A stretch of 64,000 bases of DNA, from the NCBI GenBank assembly GCA_021732005.1, contig JAKFVT010000033.1, positions 124,001 to 188,000 of the forward strand, given 5' to 3'. The stretch is from Mycobacterium sp. (GTDB lineage Bacteria > Actinomycetota > Actinomycetes > Mycobacteriales > Mycobacteriaceae). Made by a program: the position numbers and the translations under genes. How positions within the stretch are numbered: position 1 is the stretch's first letter; each line of letters opens with the position of its first letter. The notes under the pieces are model-generated. The model was not told the DNA's origin, did no database searches, and saw nothing but the letters and a program-made list of their open reading frames with translations. This document shows, piece after piece, positions 1 through 10,043 of this stretch.

Positions 1-900
<900 letters not shown>

Positions 901-904
<4 letters not shown>

Positions 905-1182
905 CGCCGCTTACTCTTCCGGTCGTCCTTGATGTGACCTTTGAACGTGCGCGTCGGTGCGAACTCGCCCAGCTTGTGGCCGACCATCGCCTCGCTGACG
1001 AACACCGGCACATGCTTACGACCGTCGTGGACGGCGAAGGTGTGACCGATGAAGTCAGGGATGATGGTCGAACGACGCGACCAGGTCTTGATGACCTGCT
1101 TGGTGTTCTTCTCGTTCTGGACGTCGACCTTCTTGAGCAGATGGTCGTCGACGAACGGACCCTTCTTCAGACTGCGTGGCAT
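901..1182 (-). CDS. rpsS: 30S ribosomal protein S19
   Basis: S19 (93 aa, the family's usual length) sits in the head of the small subunit next to S13 and contacts the A-site finger. The sequence begins [18 protein letters not shown] and contains the conserved [20 protein letters not shown] segment. It lies between rplB (15-bp gap) and rplV (4-bp ATGA overlap), the standard S10 operon position. Confidence 0.98.
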
Positions 1183-1197
1183 GTCTTAATCTCCTGC

Positions 1198-2034
<837 letters not shown>

Positions 2035-2074
2035 TATCTATTCCTGAGTTCTATCTGCAGTCGTTCCCGCCGGG

Positions 2075-2377
2075 TCAGGCGGGAGCTCCGAATAGGTCGA
2101 TCGGCTTGCTGCCGGGGGCCAGGGTCACGATCGCGCGCTTGGTGCTCTTGCGCTGTCCGTAGCCGGCGCGGGTGCGCTTGCGCTTGCCCTGCCGGTTCAG
2201 CGTGTTCACCGAGTCGACCTTCACCTTGAAGATCTTCTCGATGGCGATCTTGATCTGCGTCTTGTTCGAGCCGGGTGCGACGACGAACGTGTAGACGTTG
2301 TCCTCGATCAGTCCGTAGGACTTCTCGGAGATGACCGGCGCCAGGATGATGTCGCGGGGGTCGGTGATTGTTGCCAT
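2075..2377 (-). CDS. rplW: 50S ribosomal protein L23
   Basis: L23 (100 aa) lies at the tunnel exit, where trigger factor and SRP dock. The sequence [21 protein letters not shown] holds the conserved PVISEKS motif, followed by the [18 protein letters not shown] segment and the basic loop [18 protein letters not shown]. The ATG overlaps the rplD stop by one base (TAATG). Confidence 0.97.
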   Translation of the reverse strand: MATITDPRDIILAPVISEKSYGLIEDNVYTFVVAPGSNKTQIKIAIEKIFKVKVDSVNTLNRQGKRKRTRAGYGQRKSTKRAIVTLAPGSKPIDLFGAPA

Positions 2378-3033
2378 TAGACCGACGCTCCTTCTTTTTC
2401 GTCCTTTGTATTCGCGCTGATGTAAGCGTTCAGGGCCTCGACCGAGAACACCACGTCGTCGGCATTGAGCACGTCGTAGGTGTTCAGCTGGTCCGGCGAG
2501 ATCACATGCACACCGGGCAGGTTGCGCACGCTCTTCGCGCCGACCTCGTCGGTGCGGCCGATGACGATCAGGACCTTGCGGCGGTCGGTCAGCGAGGCCA
2601 GGAACGCCTTGGCGCTCTTGGTCGACGGCGTCTGCCCCTCGAGCACCTCGGTGATCGCGTGGATCCGCTCGTTGCGGGCCCGGTCCGACAGCGCGCTGCG
2701 CAGTGCGGCGCGGATCATCTTCTTCGGGGTCCGCTCGCTGTAGTCGCGGGGCTGCGGGCCGTGCACGACGCCACCACCGGTGAACTGCGGTGCGCGGGTC
2801 GAACCCTGGCGGGCGCGACCGGTGCCCTTCTGCCGGTACGGCTTCTTGCCACCGCCGGAGACCTGAGCGCGAGTCTTGGTGGCGTGCGTGCCCTGCCGCT
2901 TGGCAGCCAGCTGCGCAGTCACCACCTGGTGCATCAACGCGATGTTGGGTTCCACGTCAAAGAGGTCAGCCGGTAGTTCAACCGTGCCGTCCTTCTTGCC
3001 GCCCGGAGTGCGAACGTCAATCTTCAGAGTCAC
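2377..3033 (-). CDS. rplD: 50S ribosomal protein L4
   Basis: L4 (218 aa) has a globular domain and a long loop that reaches the exit tunnel; in E. coli it also represses its own operon. The loop is visible at about residues 50-100 as [18 protein letters not shown] followed by [12 protein letters not shown] and HGPQPRDY. The start overlaps the rplC stop by four bases (ATGA). Whether L4 regulates this operon cannot be told from the sequence. Confidence 0.97.
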   Translation of the reverse strand: MTLKIDVRTPGGKKDGTVELPADLFDVEPNIALMHQVVTAQLAAKRQGTHATKTRAQVSGGGKKPYRQKGTGRARQGSTRAPQFTGGGVVHGPQPRDYSERTPKKMIRAALRSALSDRARNERIHAITEVLEGQTPSTKSAKAFLASLTDRRKVLIVIGRTDEVGAKSVRNLPGVHVISPDQLNTYDVLNADDVVFSVEALNAYISANTKDEKEGASV

Positions 3034-3707
3034 TTCTCACCTCGTTTGACTGCCGTGCGAACCATCACGAGCCCGCCGTTGACGCCGGGGACCGCACCTT
3101 TGATCAGCAGCACGCCGTTCTCGGCATCGACCTTGTGCACCACCAGGTTCTGCGTGGTGACGCGGTCGCTACCCATGCGGCCGGACATCCGGGTGCCCTT
3201 GAAGACGCGACCCGGGGTGGCGCAGCCACCGATCGAGCCCGGCCGGCGGTGCACGGCCTGCGCACCGTGGCTGGCGCCCTGGCCCTTGAAGCCGTGACGC
3301 TTCATGGTGCCGGCGAAGCCCTTGCCCTTGGAGGTCCCGGTGACGTCGACGTAGGCGCCGTCGGCGAAGATCTCCGCCGTCAGCTCCTGACCGACCTCGT
3401 AGTCGGCGGCAGCGGCCTCATCATCGAGGCGCAGCTCGGCCAGGTGCCGGCGCGGGTTGATCCCGGCGGCGGCGTACTGACCGGTGACCGGCTTGTTGAC
3501 CTTGCGGGGGCTGATCTCGCCGTAGGCGAGCTGCACAGCGCTGTAACCGTCACGCTCGGGCGTGCGGATGCGGGTCACCACGTTGGGTCCGGCCTTGACG
3601 ACCGTGACGGGGACGACCCGGTTGTTTTCGTCGAACACCTGGGTCATGCCCAGCTTGGTGCCCAGAATGCCACGTCGCGGCGCGGCAGAATTGCTCGAGT
3701 GTGCCAT
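3030..3707 (-). CDS. rplC: 50S ribosomal protein L3
   Basis: L3 (225 aa) is an early 50S assembly protein near the peptidyl-transferase centre. Key parts are [13 protein letters not shown] near the N-terminus, the central extension [20 protein letters not shown], and [20 protein letters not shown]. It follows rpsJ with a 19-bp gap and overlaps rplD by four bases. The N-terminal [12 protein letters not shown] extension is short and typical for mycobacteria. Confidence 0.97.
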   Translation of the reverse strand: MAHSSNSAAPRRGILGTKLGMTQVFDENNRVVPVTVVKAGPNVVTRIRTPERDGYSAVQLAYGEISPRKVNKPVTGQYAAAGINPRRHLAELRLDDEAAAADYEVGQELTAEIFADGAYVDVTGTSKGKGFAGTMKRHGFKGQGASHGAQAVHRRPGSIGGCATPGRVFKGTRMSGRMGSDRVTTQNLVVHKVDAENGVLLIKGAVPGVNGGLVMVRTAVKRGEK

Positions 3708-3726
3708 TTGTTCGTCGACTCCCCTA

Positions 3727-4032
3727 CTACTGGATGTTCACGTCGACGCTCGCCGGCAGATCGATGCGCATGAGAGCGTCAACGGTCTTCGGCGTCGGGT
3801 CGAGGATGTCGATGAGTCGCTTGTGCGTGCGCATCTCGAAGTGCTCCCGCGAGTCTTTGTACTTATGCGGTGAGCGGATGACGCAGTACACGTTCTTTTC
3901 CGTCGGCAGCGGCACCGGACCAACCACGCTCGCACCGGTACGGGTGACCGTCTCCACGATCTTGCGCGCCGAGGCATCAATGGCCTCGTGGTCGTAGGCC
4001 TTGAGCCTGATGCGGATCTTTTGTCCCGCCAC
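3727..4032 (-). CDS. rpsJ: 30S ribosomal protein S10
   Basis: First gene of the S10 operon. S10 (101 aa) is part of the 30S head and is also NusE, the partner of NusB/NusG in transcription antitermination. I chose the GTG at 4032 (protein [19 protein letters not shown]) because it gives the family's standard length and has a GGTAGGAG ribosome-binding site just upstream. A longer reading to 4065 would add 11 non-conserved residues. The core [20 protein letters not shown] is intact. Confidence 0.96.
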
Positions 4033-4302
4033 GCTTCTCCTACCTTCACTCCTGCTTGGTCCCATGGAGGGACACGGTGGTCTTTGCGCTGGCCCGAAGG
4101 CTTCACGCTGGCTGTCGCCGCCGCTCTTTACCTGTCCTGGTGCTCCGGCCCCCGCGGTCGGGTGTGTCGCCCTAGCGCGGCCCCGCAGGCGCGGTCAGAA
4201 ACCGTCACACTCCGAGGGTGGGACCGGACGCGCCCGTTTGGGCGCCGGTCGTATGTCTTGGGCGGACGCTCCCAGATGGGGGCGAAACCGGCTCAAGGCA
4301 AC
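4033..4302 (-). other. S10 operon 5' leader
   Basis: About 270 nt separate the predicted transcription start (near 4302) from the rpsJ start. The region is GC-rich and could fold, but I could not match it to a named leader RNA. Long S10 leaders are common, and in E. coli the leader carries an L4-responsive attenuator; nothing here proves such control. No gene was seen in it. Confidence 0.5.
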
Positions 4303-4308
4303 CCGAAC

Positions 4309-4337
4309 AGTATGCCCTAGATCGCGGCACCAGCCAA
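4309..4337 (-). promoter_or_regulatory. Candidate promoter of the S10 operon
   Basis: On the minus strand there is a -35 box TTGGCT (4337-4332), a 17-bp spacer and a -10 box CATACT (4314-4309). This is a SigA-like arrangement directed at rpsJ, and the same TTGGCT -35 is found before the rplJ leader. The assignment is from sequence alone. Confidence 0.55.
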
Positions 4338-4561
4338 ATTCGCCCGGAGCACCAGCTAAAGCCGCCCGAACCCTGATCAAATTCCCTGCACCGCCTGCTC
4401 AGCGGCCCGGATCGAACCTATCGCCCGCCGATTTTCGGCCGGGAACGGAGCGCACTGGGCAGAGCGCTGCACTAGCCGCCGATGCAACTGATGGTGCTGT
4501 TCACCCGAGACGCTCACGAGACAAGGAGCAATGGCGCGGATCTCGAGGGAATCTCAAACCA
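4338..4561. other. Intergenic stretch without a recognised gene
   Basis: The 224 bp between the S10 promoter and the stop of the membrane-protein gene at 4562 hold no convincing coding frame, RNA or repeat. Together with the S10 leader this makes a 529-bp gap without a gene. Confidence 0.5.
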
Positions 4562-5254
4562 CTAGCCAGCGCTGCCTACCGTCTGCCCCACGGGGTCCCG
4601 CGTGCGAAACAGCGCCACCGAGACGCCGAGGTACCAGACCGCCGCGGACAAGACCGGCAGCCAGGTGGTGAGCAGGTTGCCCTCGATGGAGAACACGCCG
4701 GTGCGGAAGAAGACACTCGTCGTTCCCGCCAGGTTGACCACCGCGGCCAACACCGCCAGCCAGGCCGTCCACCGGGGAAACACCGGCTCGGGAAGGACGC
4801 AAGCCGCAAAAACGAATGCGGCGGCCGCGACGATGAAGCCCTGGAGTGACAGCAGGGCCAGGCTGAAGTCGTAGCCGACCGCGCGCACCGCCGACGCCGA
4901 CAACTGGTCGGCCGCCGCCGCAGTGACGATGCGAATCGACATCGAAACGAACGACAACGCCGCTACCGCCGCGATACACACCAAGAACAGATCGCCCAGA
5001 TGCTTGCCGTTCGACGCCGTGTAGAGCACTCGCCGGACGACCACCGCGAACCACAGGATCAATGAGGTCGCCAGAGCGTAGAGCCACCCCTGGGCAATCA
5101 CCGTGTCGCGGTGGTCGATGAAGAAGTTCTGGATCTCTTTGTTGCTCGCGTCCCACTCCGGGGGCCTGCCGTTCAACGTCGCAGCGACGAACGAGGAGAC
5201 GACATACGCAATTCCGGTCACGCCCCCCGAGCGGTTCCAGTGAACGTCCTTCAT
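4562..5254 (-). CDS. Six-helix integral membrane protein, function unknown
   Basis: A 230-aa protein with about six hydrophobic segments (for example residues 14-26, 60-75, 86-104, 128-152, 162-180 and 200-218), so it is predicted to sit in the plasma membrane. The overall pattern resembles the DUF4386-type membrane proteins, but I see no catalytic motif and cannot name it. The ATG at 5254 has a GGGGAGAC ribosome-binding site. It is divergent from the oxidoreductase operon at 5372 across a 117-bp region. Its product could be unrelated to that operon. Confidence 0.75.
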   Translation of the reverse strand: MKDVHWNRSGGVTGIAYVVSSFVAATLNGRPPEWDASNKEIQNFFIDHRDTVIAQGWLYALATSLILWFAVVVRRVLYTASNGKHLGDLFLVCIAAVAALSFVSMSIRIVTAAAADQLSASAVRAVGYDFSLALLSLQGFIVAAAAFVFAACVLPEPVFPRWTAWLAVLAAVVNLAGTTSVFFRTGVFSIEGNLLTTWLPVLSAAVWYLGVSVALFRTRDPVGQTVGSAG

Positions 5255-5334
5255 CTGTCTCCCCGAAGTTCCGATCCCGAAGTTGGACGATACGACTGGT
5301 TGCCATCCCGCTTCCCCGTTTTGCGCGATAATTG

Positions 5335-5371
5335 GTGACAGTTACTGCCATATTGGCATACGATACCGCTT
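5335..5371 (+). promoter_or_regulatory. Promoter with embedded palindromic operator, probably leaderless
   Basis: A -35-like GTGACA (5335-5340) and a -10 TACGAT (5359-5364) are 18 bp apart. Transcription would start about at 5371, directly at the ATG of the next gene, and no Shine-Dalgarno is present. That fits a leaderless mRNA. The spacer contains the dyad TGCCATATTGGCA (5346-5358; arms TGCCA/TGGCA), well placed for a repressor. The TetR at the end of the operon is the obvious candidate. Confidence 0.5.
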
Positions 5372-6433
5372 ATGTATCGAGTCATTCAGTGGGCAACCGG
5401 CGGTGTGGGCAAGGCCGCAATCCAGGGCGTGCTGCGCCATCCCGAACTCGAACTCGTCGGCTGCTGGGTTCACAGCGCCGACAAGCACGGCCGCGACGTC
5501 GGCGAGGTCATCGGCGAAGCGCCGGTCGGAGTGGCGGCCACGACCGACATCGACGAGCTGCTGGCGTTGGACGCCGACTGCGTCATGTACTCCCCCTTGC
5601 TGCCCGACGACGCGGTCGTCGCCAAGATCCTGCGTTCCGGCAAGAATGTGGTGACCCCGGTCGGCTGGGTCTACCCGGACCGGGAGAACCCCGCGGTGCA
5701 GGCCCTCGAGGAGGCGTGCGCCGCAGGCAACGCCACGTTGCACGGCTCCGGTATCCACCCCGGCGGTATCACCGAGCGGTTCCCGTTGATGATCTCCGCG
5801 CTCACCGCCGCCATCACCCACGTCCGGGCCGAGGAGTTCTCCGACATCCGCACCTACAACGCACCACTCGTCGTGCGGGAGGTGATGGGATTCGGCCTGA
5901 CGCCGGAACAGGCGATGAGCGGACCCATTGCCGCGCTGCTGGAAGCCGGCTTCAAACAATCGGTACGCATGGTCGCCGACCAACTGGGCTTCCGGTCCGA
6001 TCCGCGCATCCGCTCCACGCAAGAGGTCGCCGTCGCCGTCACCGGAACCGACGAGCTGGTGGTTCCGATGGAGGCAGGGACGGTAGCCGCTCGCCGTTTC
6101 AAGTGGCAAGCGATCGTCGACGACGAGCCGGTCGTCACGGCAGCGGTGAACTGGCTGATGTGCGACGTGGAACTCGACCCGCCGTGGACGCTCGGCGAGA
6201 AGGGTGAGCGCTTCGAGGTCGAGGTCACCGGTGACTGCGATGTGTCGCTGACTTTCAAAGGGCTGCAACCGGAAACGGTCGAGGAGGGTCTCAAGCGCAA
6301 TCCGGGTGTGGTCGCCACCGCAAACCACTGCATCAGCGCCGTACCCTATGTCTGCGAAGCCGCCCCCGGCATCAAGACGTATCTCGACCTGCCGCTGATC
6401 GCCGGGCGGGCCGCGCCACACCTGGCCAAGTGA
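5372..6433 (+). CDS. Dihydrodipicolinate-reductase-like NAD(P)H-dependent oxidoreductase
   Basis: A 353-aa protein starting MYRVIQWATGGVGKAAIQGVL. The GGVGKAAI motif is the nucleotide-binding turn of a DapB-type Rossmann domain (about residues 1-135), followed by a mixed C-terminal domain. Such proteins are widespread in mycobacteria. Distant relatives include 2,4-diaminopentanoate dehydrogenase, but the substrate here is unknown and it is not the lysine-pathway DapB. It starts a four-gene unit with a VOC protein, an SDR and a TetR, all overlapping by 4-14 bp, which suggests one catabolic pathway under local repression. Confidence 0.85.
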   Translation: MYRVIQWATGGVGKAAIQGVLRHPELELVGCWVHSADKHGRDVGEVIGEAPVGVAATTDIDELLALDADCVMYSPLLPDDAVVAKILRSGKNVVTPVGWVYPDRENPAVQALEEACAAGNATLHGSGIHPGGITERFPLMISALTAAITHVRAEEFSDIRTYNAPLVVREVMGFGLTPEQAMSGPIAALLEAGFKQSVRMVADQLGFRSDPRIRSTQEVAVAVTGTDELVVPMEAGTVAARRFKWQAIVDDEPVVTAAVNWLMCDVELDPPWTLGEKGERFEVEVTGDCDVSLTFKGLQPETVEEGLKRNPGVVATANHCISAVPYVCEAAPGIKTYLDLPLIAGRAAPHLAK

Positions 6434-6903
6434 CCGTGGAACGCCTTTGGGACCTTAGGTTTTCGCATTTGGTGGTCGGGGTCACCGACATGGACCGGGC
6501 ACTGGAGTTCTACCGCGGGCTGCTCGGCATGGACGTGGTGTTCGATCAGACCATGGCCGGCGAGCCGTTCGACCATGCGCTCGGCGGCGGCGACGGGAAC
6601 CAGGGCCGGGTGGTCGGCGGGTTGATCGGTGGGGTGATGATCGAGCTGCTGTCACTGGGTGCAGAAAGTCGCCCGGCGAGGCGATCCCTCGTCGGCAACC
6701 AGAACATCTCGCTCTCGGTCACCGACCTCGACGACACCTACCGGCAGGTGCAGGCGGCGGGCTTCACACCGGATCAGGCTCCGTTCGACATCGCCGGGGT
6801 TCGGATGTTCTTCGTCAAGGATCCCGACGGAACAGCAGTGGAATTCATCGAGTTCCCGGGTACTGCACGCACATCGGAGGAGTTACATCGTGGTGTCTCC
6901 TGA
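6430..6903 (+). CDS. VOC (glyoxalase/dioxygenase superfamily) protein
   Basis: A 157-aa single VOC unit pair. The N-terminal FSHLVVGVTDMDRALEFYRGLLGMDVV is the usual beta-alpha start with a likely metal-binding His, and the C-terminal half ends FFVKDPDGTAVEFIEFPG with the usual metal-binding Glu. Members include epimerases, glyoxalases and ring-cleaving dioxygenases, so the reaction cannot be fixed. The start is GTG, overlapping the previous stop (GTGA). Coupling to the reductase and SDR suggests one step of the same pathway. Confidence 0.85.
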   Translation: MTVERLWDLRFSHLVVGVTDMDRALEFYRGLLGMDVVFDQTMAGEPFDHALGGGDGNQGRVVGGLIGGVMIELLSLGAESRPARRSLVGNQNISLSVTDLDDTYRQVQAAGFTPDQAPFDIAGVRMFFVKDPDGTAVEFIEFPGTARTSEELHRGVS

Positions 6904-7675
6904 GGCGACCTATTGGCATCCGGATTCACTGAGCGGTCACCGGGTGATCGTCACCGGAGCGGCGCGCGGGGTCGGCCGGGGAATCAGCGCGGCGCTGCTC
7001 GAACGCGGCGCCTCGGTGTTGCTGGTCGACCGCGACCCGGGTGTGATCGGCGTCGCCGGAGCGCTGCGCGATGACCGGCGCGCCGTGCCGCTGGTGGCGG
7101 ACCTGTGCGACCACTCCAGCTATCAGCACATCATCGATGTCGCGGTCGAATCGTTCGGCGGGATAGACGCTTTGATCAACAACGCGATCGCCACCGATGA
7201 ACCCAAGCCGTTCACCGACATCACCATGGCGGACTACGATCTCGTCTTCGACATCGGCCCCCGAGCCACCTTCTTCCTGATGCAGGCCGCGTACCCGGTA
7301 CTGAAAGCCGGCGGGGGCGGGTCCATCGTGAACTTCGGCTCCGGCAGCGGCACCGGCGGGCAGAAGTCGTTCGGGGCGTACGCCGGAGCCAAAGAAGCGA
7401 TCCGCGGTATGTCGAAAGTCGCTGCGCTGGAATGGGGTGTCGACAATATCCGGGTAAACGTGGTGTGCCCGTTCGCCAACTCCGACGGCGTCGCGGGATG
7501 GAGCGACGCACACCCCGACATCTACAACAAGATCGTCAAAGGTGTTCCGCTGCGCCGCATCGGCGACACGCACGCCGACATCGGCGCGGTGGTGGCCTTC
7601 CTGATCAGCCGTGACGCCTCGTACATGACCGCCCAAACCATCAACATCGACGGCGGGATGGGAACCTACCGGTGA
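6890..7675 (+). CDS. Short-chain dehydrogenase/reductase
   Basis: A 261-aa classical SDR. The start is GTG at 6890 (a second GTG follows at 6893) with GGAGGAG at 6876-6882 as ribosome-binding site; a longer open frame upstream lies inside the VOC gene and is rejected. Motifs in order: cofactor loop TGAARGVGRG, structural NNA, catalytic Ser in FGSGSG and YAGAK (Tyr-x-x-x-Lys), C-terminal IDGG. It lacks the insertion that marks mycofactocin-dependent SDRs, so it should use NAD(P). It overlaps the VOC gene by 14 bp and the TetR gene by 4 bp. Confidence 0.88.
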   Translation: MVSPEATYWHPDSLSGHRVIVTGAARGVGRGISAALLERGASVLLVDRDPGVIGVAGALRDDRRAVPLVADLCDHSSYQHIIDVAVESFGGIDALINNAIATDEPKPFTDITMADYDLVFDIGPRATFFLMQAAYPVLKAGGGGSIVNFGSGSGTGGQKSFGAYAGAKEAIRGMSKVAALEWGVDNIRVNVVCPFANSDGVAGWSDAHPDIYNKIVKGVPLRRIGDTHADIGAVVAFLISRDASYMTAQTINIDGGMGTYR

Positions 7676-8286
7676 GCAGTCCGCCCGCCGAGCGGCCACC
7701 GACCCTGCGGGACCGGCAGCGGGCGCAGGTGCGCGCCGATATCCACGCCGCGGCCTACCGACTGTTCGCCGCACGGGGATTCGGCAACGTCACCACCGAC
7801 GACATCGCCGCCGAAGCATCGGTGTCACCGCGAACATTCTTCCGCCACGTCGCGACCAAGGAGGATCTGCTACTCGGGGCCGTCCAGCGCGGTAACGCCG
7901 CGATCGCGTCGCTGCTGGCGCGTCGCCCGCGCGACGAGACCCCCGATGCCGCCCTGGCCGCCGCGATCGTCAACCGGGTCGGGTCATTCGAGGATGTCGA
8001 TCTGGAGAACTGGCGGGCGGCGATCCTGACCGCACCCGAGTTGCTCGACCGGGCGACGCTGCTGTCCACCACGGATCGCGACCAGATGATCCAACTCGTG
8101 GCTGCCCGTATGGACGCCGACCCCACCGAGGATTGGCGCCCCGGGCTACTGGTCCAATTATCCTTTGCAGCAGCAGATTTCGCCTTCCAGCGGTGGGTGA
8201 GGAATCGCGGAGACCGGCGTCAGCCACTGGCAGCCGATGTCACCGAAGCGCTGGCCGTGGTGGCCCACCCTCGCTGGAGCGGCTAG
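7672..8286 (+). CDS. TetR-family transcriptional regulator
   Basis: A 204-aa regulator. The N-terminal helix-turn-helix region reads IHAAAYRLFAARGFGNVTTDDIAAEASVSPRTFFRHVATKEDLL, typical TetR; the C-terminal two thirds form the ligand/dimer domain. The start is GTG and overlaps the SDR stop (GTGA), so it belongs to the 5372-8286 operon. It probably represses that operon through the palindrome at 5346-5358 (inference). Its stop shares a CTAG with the stop of the convergent esterase gene. Confidence 0.88.
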   Translation: MSSPPAERPPTLRDRQRAQVRADIHAAAYRLFAARGFGNVTTDDIAAEASVSPRTFFRHVATKEDLLLGAVQRGNAAIASLLARRPRDETPDAALAAAIVNRVGSFEDVDLENWRAAILTAPELLDRATLLSTTDRDQMIQLVAARMDADPTEDWRPGLLVQLSFAAADFAFQRWVRNRGDRRQPLAADVTEALAVVAHPRWSG

Positions 8287-9941
8287 CGCGTCCCGTTGCG
8301 GCTCGTCCAGAACGGGCACTGGTGCCGCGAGCTGAAGTCGGTGGTGACCGTCAAGTCACCGGTCTGCAGCGATAGTCGCTTGCCGGTGGCCTCGTCGGCG
8401 CCGAACTCGGGCCAGTTCGGCAACCCCGACACCTCCGGAGAACCGGTCTTCACGAACTGGCTCCAGTAGGCCACCATCTGGTCGGACAACACGCGTTGCG
8501 CCGGGTCCAGCGGCCGGGCGCCGCCGACGTCGAACAGATACCGCAACTCCAGTGAGTGGCTGGCCCCCACCGGGAACGGAGCCGCAAGCAGCGGGTCGGG
8601 GGCCGGCGCGGTGCGGTCGTTGAACTCGTAGGCGTACACCGGCCCTGTGTGCGCCAGACCCGACGCGATTCGATCTGCGGGACAAGCGAATACACTGTCC
8701 GTGACCGCCGCGGAGTACGCCAGGCCGACACTGCCCCCATACCTGTCGAGCGGATAGCGCTCGGCGACCGCGGCGGCGTCGGCGCCGAACGTCTTCGACA
8801 TCAACTGCGGGTAGGGCGGCAACTGCCGCTCCTTGAGGTACTGGATTGCGGCGAACATCGCGAACTCGTCACCGTTGCTGCCGACGAGCACCGGCATCCG
8901 GGGCACCCGACTCGACGCGAACGCGGTCATCGGGTCAACCGGTAACCGGTCGGTACCGGTGACCGGCCCGGTCAGCTTGTCGGGGCCGAACCCGACATAG
9001 AGCGGGGCGCGCCGCAGGGCCTCGGTCGGCAGCGCTCGCAAGCACGCCGCCACCGCGGCAGGATCGGCGCAGCCCGCCGCGGCCGCGTACTCGGCACTGA
9101 CCTGCTGGGCAGTGGGCCGATTCGCCTGCGCCTGGCACGGTCCGCTCTGCAGGATCGCGGCGCGGAACAAACCCGCCGACTCGGGTGCGACCAGGTGGTC
9201 GCACACCGACATCGCACCCGCCGATTCACCGGCGATCGTCACTTTGGTTGGGTCACCACCGAATTCGGCTATGTTGTCGCGCACCCACCGCAGCGCGGCC
9301 TGTTGATCGGCCAGGCCGTAGTTGCCGACGTCGCCGTCCGGGCTCAGCGCGGGATCCGCCAGGAACCCGAGGGTCCCCAGCCGGTAGTTGACGGTGACGA
9401 CGACGATGTCACCCTGGGTCGCCATCCAGCGCGCGTCGTAGATGTCGGCACTTCCGTTGAGGAAGCCACCACCGTGAATCCACACCATGACCGGCTTCTG
9501 ATGGGAGCGGCTCGCACCGTCAGGGGTCCAGACGTTCAGGTTCAGGCAGTCCTCCCCGGTGGGCCGTCCGTAGTCGGGGTCGTAGGTGGTGTCCTGGATG
9601 CACCGCAGGCCCGGTGTGGTGGCATCGCGCACGCCCGGCCAGGGCGCCGCGGGCTGCGGCGGTTGCCAGCGCAGTGGCCCCACCGGGGCGGCTGCATAGG
9701 AGATTCCGTTGAAGACCCGATAGCCGGGGGCAGCGACGCCGCGCAGCGCACCGGCAGCTGTCTGCACCACTGCCGGCCCCGGCTCGGCGGCCGCGGCGAC
9801 CTGAGGTTGCGGCTCACTGTTGTTCCGTGCGCATGCGGCCACGGCCAGGGCCATGAGCAGCACCATCGCGCGCCGTAGTCGTCGGCTCCTCGATTGGTGT
9901 GGCACGAGAATCGAGCCTACGCGGCGGGCCGCCCGAGCCAT
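8283..9941 (-). CDS. Type-B carboxylesterase lipoprotein
   Basis: A 552-aa secreted esterase. The N-terminus carries an RR-rich segment and a lipobox (LALAVAAC at about residues 30-37), so it is probably a membrane-anchored lipoprotein. The catalytic domain has the type-B features: EDCLNLNVWTP, the oxyanion-hole region WIHGGGF, and the nucleophile elbow GESAGA. Family members hydrolyse carboxylic esters; the substrate is unknown. An alternative start at Met-26 (9866) would give a shorter signal peptide, but the upstream ATG at 9941 has an AGG-type ribosome-binding site. It is divergent from the P450. Confidence 0.88.
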   Translation of the reverse strand: MARAARRVGSILVPHQSRSRRLRRAMVLLMALAVAACARNNSEPQPQVAAAAEPGPAVVQTAAGALRGVAAPGYRVFNGISYAAAPVGPLRWQPPQPAAPWPGVRDATTPGLRCIQDTTYDPDYGRPTGEDCLNLNVWTPDGASRSHQKPVMVWIHGGGFLNGSADIYDARWMATQGDIVVVTVNYRLGTLGFLADPALSPDGDVGNYGLADQQAALRWVRDNIAEFGGDPTKVTIAGESAGAMSVCDHLVAPESAGLFRAAILQSGPCQAQANRPTAQQVSAEYAAAAGCADPAAVAACLRALPTEALRRAPLYVGFGPDKLTGPVTGTDRLPVDPMTAFASSRVPRMPVLVGSNGDEFAMFAAIQYLKERQLPPYPQLMSKTFGADAAAVAERYPLDRYGGSVGLAYSAAVTDSVFACPADRIASGLAHTGPVYAYEFNDRTAPAPDPLLAAPFPVGASHSLELRYLFDVGGARPLDPAQRVLSDQMVAYWSQFVKTGSPEVSGLPNWPEFGADEATGKRLSLQTGDLTVTTDFSSRHQCPFWTSRNGTR

Positions 9942-10043
9942 GACCTGGCAATTCGCGCGAATTGCCTGCGACCTGGCAGAATCCGCGCCAAACTAGGAAC
10001 CTGACACCCGTCAAGTTTCTGGTATGAGGAGCGAGGAGACCCG

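Noticed and set aside
4001..4849. Plus-strand frame through the S10 leader and membrane-protein gene
   Set aside because: Arg/Pro-rich, no start context, overlaps a leader and a clear minus-strand gene.
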